Shown piece by piece: positions 59,154 to 64,000 of a stretch of 64,000 nt of DNA. The DNA lies in assembly GCA_030425505.1 (NCBI GenBank), contig JAUIAB010000002.1:62001-126000 (forward strand), read 5' to 3'. A program made the position numbers and the translations under genes. Below the pieces are notes generated by a model. The model saw nothing but the letters and a program-made list of their open reading frames with translations, did no database searches and had not been told where the DNA came from. Each line of letters opens with the position of its first letter. The stretch's first letter is position 1. This DNA is from Bacteroidia bacterium (lineage in GTDB: Bacteria; Bacteroidota; Bacteroidia; Cytophagales; Flammeovirgaceae).

Positions 59154-60026
59154 CACAACTTTATCTAAGATGTTAAGAATAAGTTTCTTAACTACAGCTA
59201 CGGGATCTTTACTAAACTCTCCCTTTACTCTATTCGCTATAATCGCACAACATGTGCAGCAATTATGACCAAGTAGAGACCCTAGAGAATAGACTCCGGA
59301 TGTTTCCATTTCTAGGTTGGTGATTCTGTAGTTATCATGTTTAAAAGATGCTAGTTTCTCATTCATATTAGCAAAAGCAGGCTTCAAATAAAGTTTTCTT
59401 CCCTGTGGCGCATAGAAACCAGTTGCTGTAGCAGTTATCCCTTTAATCATCCCTTCACTAAGTAAGCTTATCAGCTTTTCAGAAGCATTAATAAGATAAG
59501 GTTTGGCAAGATTAGAACTCCAGTTCAAATAATCATTAATTTTATTATTAAGATCTAAGACCTCTGGAGATACGTCATGATTGTAGTAGTAGAGCAAGCC
59601 ATCAAACCCGAGAGCATATTCTGAAATAAGAAAAGATCCTACATCAATATCTTCCTGCAAAGATCCTGATGTTCCTATTCGTATTAAGTTGAGACTTTGT
59701 CTTTTTTCCTCTAATGTCCTTTCAGAAAGATTAATATTTACAGCGGCATCTAGCTCATTAAGTACAATATCAATGTTGTCGGTACCTATTCCAGTAGATA
59801 ATACAGTAATTCTTTTATTTTTATAATAACCCGTATGAGTTAAAAACTCTCTGTTTTGTACCTTAAATTCTACTTTATCAAAATAGCTAGAAATAATTTT
59901 TACTCTTTCAGGATCTCCAACTAGTAAGACTGTATCTGCTATATGTTCTTTTTTTACTGCAAGATGGTATACACTTCCATCTTCATTAAGAATTAACTCC
60001 GAGCTGGGTATTTTATTTTGACTCAT
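59145..60026 (-). CDS. nucleoside phosphorylase (PNP/UDP family)
   Basis: 293 residues of the PNP_UDP_1 family, which split nucleosides with phosphate in salvage. Seen are VLLVGDPERVKIISSYFD (phosphate loop), STGIGTDNIDIVLNELDAAV, IRIGTSGSLQEDIDVGSF and ITNLEMETSGVYSLGSLLGH (ribose site). The length and sequence are closest to uridine phosphorylase-type enzymes, but the nucleobase cannot be fixed by eye. Pyrimidine salvage would fit with udk nearby (about 3 kb away). Confidence 0.88.
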   Translation of the reverse strand: MSQNKIPSSELILNEDGSVYHLAVKKEHIADTVLLVGDPERVKIISSYFDKVEFKVQNREFLTHTGYYKNKRITVLSTGIGTDNIDIVLNELDAAVNINLSERTLEEKRQSLNLIRIGTSGSLQEDIDVGSFLISEYALGFDGLLYYYNHDVSPEVLDLNNKINDYLNWSSNLAKPYLINASEKLISLLSEGMIKGITATATGFYAPQGRKLYLKPAFANMNEKLASFKHDNYRITNLEMETSGVYSLGSLLGHNCCTCCAIIANRVKGEFSKDPVAVVKKLILNILDKVVSS

Positions 60027-60236
60027 TATCTATACATTTTTAAGAATTAAATCAACAAAACTACCTTGCGTATAGAAAGCAAAGAGACATGGTGTTGATT
60101 GATTATTAAATTTACGAGGTAAGTCACAAAAGATTCAACCTCACTAATCACTAATAGGTAAAAATATTAAACTTATTTTTTTAAAGAAGATATTTAATGC
60201 TTTTAGTTTATATATTAGCTGTAGTTAGTATAAAAA

Positions 60237-60632
60237 GTGATATTAAGTAATAGGGAAATACGAGTTCTTTTGGTAGATGATAGTGAGGCTACAAACTATA
60301 TCCACCGTGTTTTACTTAAAGATATTGATACAGTAAAAGATATTCAGCTTGCACTTAATGGAGAAGAAGCGTTAAAAATTATTGATAAAGGGAGTAGACC
60401 AAACTTAATTCTTTTAGATATTAACATGCCAGTGATGGATGGTATACAGTTTTTAGAAAGCTACAGCAAGTTAGACGAAGAAACAAAAAAAGGCACTGTT
60501 GTGATAATGTTAACTACTTCACTTTTAGAAAGTGATAGAAAAAAGGCATTTTCTTATAGAGAAGTAAATGATTTCATGAATAAGCCACTTACAGAAGACT
60601 CCTTACAATCAATTTTGAGTAGATTCTTTTGA
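60237..60632 (+). CDS. single-domain response regulator, paralogue of the 24.3-kb one
   Basis: 131 residues from GTG 60237 (no ATG in frame). The acidic pair LLVDDSEAT, phospho-Asp in LILLDINMPVMDG, VIMLTTSLLESDRKKA and the Lys in FMNKPLT are intact. It is very similar to the regulator at 24320-24739 (shared LNGEEAL/TNGKEAL, DINMPVMDG, MLTTSLL, VNDFMNKP), so the two are duplicates. No kinase is adjacent, so it is an orphan. It overlaps the convergent TerC gene by 24 bases. Confidence 0.92.
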   Translation: MILSNREIRVLLVDDSEATNYIHRVLLKDIDTVKDIQLALNGEEALKIIDKGSRPNLILLDINMPVMDGIQFLESYSKLDEETKKGTVVIMLTTSLLESDRKKAFSYREVNDFMNKPLTEDSLQSILSRFF

Positions 60633-61406
60633 TTGTTTACTTTGGAGTTTCATTTCTTTAATTCTTAAAAGCTTCTTTTGATAGCGACTTTGCACTAGGT
60701 CTACAATTACTAAAACAAATATGACAAAGTAAAAAGTAGTCTTGCTCATTGGTGTAACTTCATTGCCAAAAAGTTTGAGATGTGACAAATGCCCTCCCTC
60801 TGATAATAACATAACTCCTACCAGAAATAAAATAAATAACCCTAAAACTTCGTACATTCTATTTTTAGCTAAAAAGGAAGAAACTTTATCAGATAACCAG
60901 ATCATTAGTATACCACTAATAATAATAGCTAGTGCCATTATCCAGAAAACCTTAGTCAATGCAATAGCACTTAAAATAGAGTCAAAAGAGAAAACTAAGT
61001 TCATTAAAACAATAAGAGTAATAACTTTTAATGTGGATGATTGCTTTTTTTTCTCCGCACCAAACTCTTCAAAAGAAATCATATGCCAAATTTCCTTTAT
61101 AGCTGTATATAGTATAAAGACTCCTCCTGCTAGAACAATTATGCTGTGCAGATTAAAAATACCATCAAAAATGTTAGAGTTATGTATCGAAAATAAAGGA
61201 TTTTGAAAGTATTTTATTAAGTTGACAAGTAAAAAAAGAAGTCCTATTCTAAGAATAATTGCTAGTCCTATTCCGAGTTTTCTTACCATGCTTTGTTTCT
61301 CTACAGGAGCTCTTTTAGACTCTAGAGATATGTAAAGGAGATTATCAAACCCTAAGACAGCTTGAAGTAATACTAGCATTACTAAAGTAAATATTTGATC
61401 GATCAT
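60609..61406 (-). CDS. TerC family membrane protein
   Basis: About 265 residues from the ATG at 61406 (MIDQIFTLVMLVLLQAVLGFDNLLYI); the frame is open nine codons further up. Eight or nine membrane helices with the family pair of acidic/Asn motifs GFDNLLYI and LVFSFDSILSAIAL, which bind a metal ion in TerC-type transporters (manganese efflux/exoenzyme metalation in characterised members). Likely a cytoplasmic-membrane metal exporter. The charged C-terminal tail is Lys/Gln-rich. Confidence 0.88.
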   Translation of the reverse strand: MIDQIFTLVMLVLLQAVLGFDNLLYISLESKRAPVEKQSMVRKLGIGLAIILRIGLLFLLVNLIKYFQNPLFSIHNSNIFDGIFNLHSIIVLAGGVFILYTAIKEIWHMISFEEFGAEKKKQSSTLKVITLIVLMNLVFSFDSILSAIALTKVFWIMALAIIISGILMIWLSDKVSSFLAKNRMYEVLGLFILFLVGVMLLSEGGHLSHLKLFGNEVTPMSKTTFYFVIFVLVIVDLVQSRYQKKLLRIKEMKLQSKQSKESTQN

Positions 61407-61533
61407 TTGCTCTATTTTATTTGCAAAGCACAAAAAAAATGATTTTTTATTGAAAGAAGTTAACTCTTATACTTATTCGATCTAAATAAATAATATTTCG
61501 TATTAATAGAGAAAGTCACTTTCTACAGTGTAT

Positions 61534-62520
61534 ATGAAAAGCATAGTAATAAATTATATAAAGCAAGTAATTACCGCCTTAATTCTATTAGTTACTTTTT
61601 CATGTGATAATAATGAACCAGTAGAAAATTTCTCTTCAATTATCATCCCTAAAGAGATAAAAGACACAATAGTATTTGTGCAATCCAAAGGTGTTATGGT
61701 GACAGTCTATTTAAGTTTTCCTGCAAATTGTAATCTTGTAAATAAACCTGCTGTAGTTGTACTTCATGGTTTTGGAGGTATGTGGAAAGATAATGATCCT
61801 GATCAAGGGATTATGTCTAGGCAAAATAGAGAGTGGAGGGAAATCTTGGATCAGGAATGTATAGTAGGTGCATATGTTGATAGCTACTCACCAAGAGGCT
61901 GCGTAGAAAGAGAAGGAAAGTGGGAAACTCCGCCAGAAGCATTTGATATAAGTTCTCAATTTGTAAGACCATATGATGCTTATGCTGCATTAAACTTATT
62001 AAAAAATCTAGTTGATGAAGCTGGGCAAAGCATAGTACATGCAGATCAAGTTGGTATTTTGGGTTTTTCTGATGGTGCAACAGCAGTGGCTGCCACATTA
62101 TTTGATGCTAATTTTACTCCATCAGTTTGGGAGTGGACACAAAAGTACGATGGAGAGGAGTTTACTAAACCAGATGGAGTTGAAGCTCCCTATGTAAGGG
62201 AAGCAGGAGAAAGTTTTGCATGTGGAATCTTTTACTATGGAGGATCTGTAGGGAATTCATATTGGGGAGGGAATCCTTGTAGTAGTCCAGATTATATTTA
62301 CTCTAATTACGCACCACTACTTTATCATTTGCCAGAAAATGGCTATTTGACGGAAAATACTTTGTGTTCTTATGATAAATTAAAAAATAGAGGGGCTCAA
62401 GTAGAAAAATATATTTATGAAAATGCCACCCATGGATTTGATGGAGATAAAGGTGATGAAAAAGAACATAGCGACCTAGCCAGAGCTCGTACCATTGAAT
62501 GGCTTAGGTCTCACTTCTAG
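61534..62520 (+). CDS. lipoprotein alpha/beta hydrolase (dienelactone-hydrolase-like)
   Basis: About 328 residues; the ATG at 61534 is preferred over GTG 61528. The lipoprotein signal ends in LILLVTFSC. The hydrolase core has VVVLHGFGGMW (oxyanion region), the nucleophile elbow GILGFSDGATAVAATLF (Ser in GFSDG), and the catalytic His in ATHGFDGD near the C-terminus, with an acid between. Several Cys (SCDN, NCNL, ECIV, GCVE, ACGIF, PCSSP) may form disulfides outside the cytoplasm. The substrate (ester or polymer) is unknown. Confidence 0.82.
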   Translation: MKSIVINYIKQVITALILLVTFSCDNNEPVENFSSIIIPKEIKDTIVFVQSKGVMVTVYLSFPANCNLVNKPAVVVLHGFGGMWKDNDPDQGIMSRQNREWREILDQECIVGAYVDSYSPRGCVEREGKWETPPEAFDISSQFVRPYDAYAALNLLKNLVDEAGQSIVHADQVGILGFSDGATAVAATLFDANFTPSVWEWTQKYDGEEFTKPDGVEAPYVREAGESFACGIFYYGGSVGNSYWGGNPCSSPDYIYSNYAPLLYHLPENGYLTENTLCSYDKLKNRGAQVEKYIYENATHGFDGDKGDEKEHSDLARARTIEWLRSHF

Positions 62521-62528
62521 CTATAAAG

Positions 62529-63053
62529 TTAAATAGAATCTTTAAAAGCCAGGCTAAGATCAAAAAAGCCAAAGGCTTCTTGGTAAGACTTAAATAAGTT
62601 TGACATATAGGCTTCATAGTTATCTGCCATAGCAGTCATTACCTTAGCTTTGATGGACTTATTTTCTTCAAACATCTGCAAAATATTATTACTAGGAATA
62701 ATATAGATGTCAGCCAATTCTGAAAAGCAAATAGCATTATATATTCTAGATCGTTGCTCCAGAAGAGCATTGTCGCCAAAAGACTCAGAAGCTTTTAATC
62801 GGTTTAATTCTTCAAACTTATCTTCAATATCAATAGTAAGAGACACAACCCCTCTTTTAATAATATAGATTCCCTGGCTCGGGTCTCCACGAAAGAAAAT
62901 AACTTCTCCTTTTCTGTAATTTCTAAGAAAAAGGTATGGCAACAGTTCATGCACTTCATCGTCTTTCAAGTGCCTAAAAAGATGGCATCTTTGCAAAAAC
63001 CTGATTTTCTTTTTTTCTTCAGGTGTATAACTTTTCTTAAAAAAATGTAGCAT
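62529..63053 (-). CDS. cyclic-nucleotide-binding-domain protein without DNA-binding domain
   Basis: 174 residues holding a single Crp/Fnr-type cNMP-binding domain (LPYLFLRNYRKGEVIFFRGDPSQGIYIIKRGVVSLTI, ESFGDNALLEQRSRIYNAIC) with the phosphate-binding-cassette pattern ExFGDxALLExRxR. There is no helix-turn-helix at the C-terminus; it ends in a short helical tail (AYMSNLFKSYQEAFGFFDLSLAFKDSI). So it is not a transcription factor but possibly a regulatory subunit. The cNMP contacts look partly kept (Arg in the cassette). The partner is unknown. Confidence 0.85.
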   Translation of the reverse strand: MLHFFKKSYTPEEKKKIRFLQRCHLFRHLKDDEVHELLPYLFLRNYRKGEVIFFRGDPSQGIYIIKRGVVSLTIDIEDKFEELNRLKASESFGDNALLEQRSRIYNAICFSELADIYIIPSNNILQMFEENKSIKAKVMTAMADNYEAYMSNLFKSYQEAFGFFDLSLAFKDSI

Positions 63054-63057
63054 AAAC

Positions 63058-63083
63058 TTTTCTTTCCTTTCAAAGAAAGAAAA
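63058..63083. promoter_or_regulatory. palindrome in the divergent region before the Nif3-like gene
   Basis: TTTTCTTTC and GAAAGAAAA (63058-63066, 63075-63083) flank a nearly symmetric CTTTCAAA centre, close to the starts of both divergent genes. A regulator site or simple purine/pyrimidine bias are both possible. Confidence 0.25.
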
Positions 63084-63121
63084 TTAGTAACAATTTTACA
63101 TGAAGTAAAACACTTTTAGTT

Positions 63122-64000
63122 ATGATTATTGGAGATGTAATTAAAAAACTAGAAAAAATAGCCCCATTGCAGTATCAAGAATCTTATGACAATTCAGGAT
63201 TGCTTGTGGGAAATCCAAAAGAAAAGTTTCAAAAAGCACTTGTGACTTTGGATTGTACTGAAGAAGTTGTTGAAGAAGCAATAAATGAGTCTTGTAATCT
63301 AATTATTTCGCATCATCCAATAATTTTTAAAGGTTTAAAGCAAATAACAGGAAAAAACTATGTGGAAAGAGTTGTTTTAAGTGCAATCAAAAATGACATT
63401 GCTATCTACTCTATTCATACTAACCTCGACAATGTTAACACTGGAGTTAATAAAGAAATATGCGATAGGCTTGGTTTAAATAACCTCTCTATTTTGTCAA
63501 ATAAGCCTTCAACTCTCTATAAACTAGAATTTTTTGTACCTGCTCAAGATAAAGAAAAGGTTATTTCTTCATTATTTGAAGTAGGAGCAGGGGAGATTGG
63601 TAATTACAGCAATTGTAGCTTCCAAGTGAGTGGTAAGGGCACATTTAAGCCAAATGATAAAGCAAGCCCTCATGTTGGACAAAAAAACAAATTAGAAGAA
63701 GCAGATGAAGTTAAAGCAGAGATTCTATTTCCCTTTTATCTGCAGCAAAAAATAATCAATACTCTTTTTGAAGCTCATCCTTACGAAGAAGTTGCATACT
63801 ATATTCATAAACTGGAGAATATAAATCAAGAAATAGGAGCGGGGATGATCGGAAGTATGGAAAATCCATTAGGGATTTCTGAGTTTCTTCAGCGTCTTAA
63901 AGAAAAAATGGATTTAAGGTGCATAAAGTATACAAAACCAATAGATAGAAAAATATCTAAAGTGGCAGTATGTGGAGGATCAGGAAGCTTTCTGATTAAA
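63122..64000 (+). CDS. Nif3-like dinuclear metal centre protein (cut by window edge)
   Basis: 293 N-terminal residues from ATG 63122 to the window end. Seen are YDNSGLLVGN, VTLDCTEEVVEEAI, NLIISHHPIIF (metal-binding HHP), IYSIHTNLDNV (second metal His/Asp) and the inserted PII-like domain (about 120-240) including AHPYEEVAYYI. These are the signatures of the YqfO/Nif3 type that binds two metal ions in a hexamer; older annotation calls it a GTP cyclohydrolase-like protein. The C-terminal metal site (GxGG...H) is just entered (VAVCGGSGSFLIK). No function is firmly known. Confidence 0.92.
   Translation, partial: MIIGDVIKKLEKIAPLQYQESYDNSGLLVGNPKEKFQKALVTLDCTEEVVEEAINESCNLIISHHPIIFKGLKQITGKNYVERVVLSAIKNDIAIYSIHTNLDNVNTGVNKEICDRLGLNNLSILSNKPSTLYKLEFFVPAQDKEKVISSLFEVGAGEIGNYSNCSFQVSGKGTFKPNDKASPHVGQKNKLEEADEVKAEILFPFYLQQKIINTLFEAHPYEEVAYYIHKLENINQEIGAGMIGSMENPLGISEFLQRLKEKMDLRCIKYTKPIDRKISKVAVCGGSGSFLIK

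Noticed and set aside
1-64000. CRISPR arrays, insertion sequences, prophage genes
   Set aside because: No regularly spaced repeats, transposase, integrase or structural phage genes were seen in either strand.

Overview
The window is AT-rich DNA from a member of the Bacteroidota, most probably the order Cytophagales. The evidence is the gene content: an alternative complex III gene set (actA-F) followed by cytochrome oxidase genes, SusC/CirA-type TonB receptors with a carboxypeptidase-regulatory-like domain, and HYC_CC_PP, DUF4476, DUF5777, DUF6428, DUF6588, head-GIN and BT_3928-type proteins. Several genes start with GTG or TTG, Shine-Dalgarno sequences are weak, and a few promoters match the Bacteroidota -7 motif TAnnTTTG. 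No transposase, integrase, CRISPR array or rRNA is visible. One tRNA gene is present, tRNA-Cys(GCA).

Layout. 1-4.8 kb: 5' part of metG, a lipoprotein, prs, a histidine kinase with a periplasmic solute-binding domain, and an odd secreted Cys/His protein. 4.9-9.1 kb: a metal (probably copper) uptake operon (HYC_CC_PP protein, HMA chaperone, TonB receptor) facing an arsR-DUF6428 pair with matching candidate operators. 9.1-21.6 kb: an outer-membrane protein, a polysaccharide deacetylase, an MscS channel, a DUF151 nuclease, a large secreted TPR-CHAT protein, a CcmF-like haem lyase, two paralogous lipoproteins and a gene that looks frameshifted. 21.7-30.9 kb: thioredoxin/TPR protein, folA, an MFS transporter, a response regulator with a multi-PAS kinase, lpdA, a phosphatase and a nitronate monooxygenase.

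31-42.6 kb: a colinear minus-strand respiratory cluster, actABCDEF-coxBA. It encodes a quinol:cytochrome c oxidoreductase and the two core subunits of a haem-copper oxidase. 42.9-46.0 kb: tRNA-Cys and the most unusual locus, a four-gene minus-strand unit. It holds a 66-residue double-glycine-leader peptide, a protein resembling the HExxH-type peptide beta-hydroxylases (but with HQTGH), a lipoprotein with a TonB-C-like fold and a membrane-anchored TPR protein. I read it as a candidate RiPP (ribosomally made, modified peptide) locus. 46-64 kb: mostly housekeeping genes (BT_3928, RluA, panB, DUF4476 pair, head-GIN, DUF5777 with a cytochrome lipoprotein, WYL regulator, TrkA, udk, acyl-CoA dehydrogenase, nucleoside phosphorylase, TerC, Nif3-like).

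Two dispersed non-coding repeat families cut across this. Family A (two copies, about 54 bp) can fold into two adjacent hairpins, and the differences between copies largely preserve pairing. Family B (three copies, about 80-100 bp) carries a conserved palindrome. Two of its copies end exactly 4 bp before the start codon of unrelated minus-strand genes.
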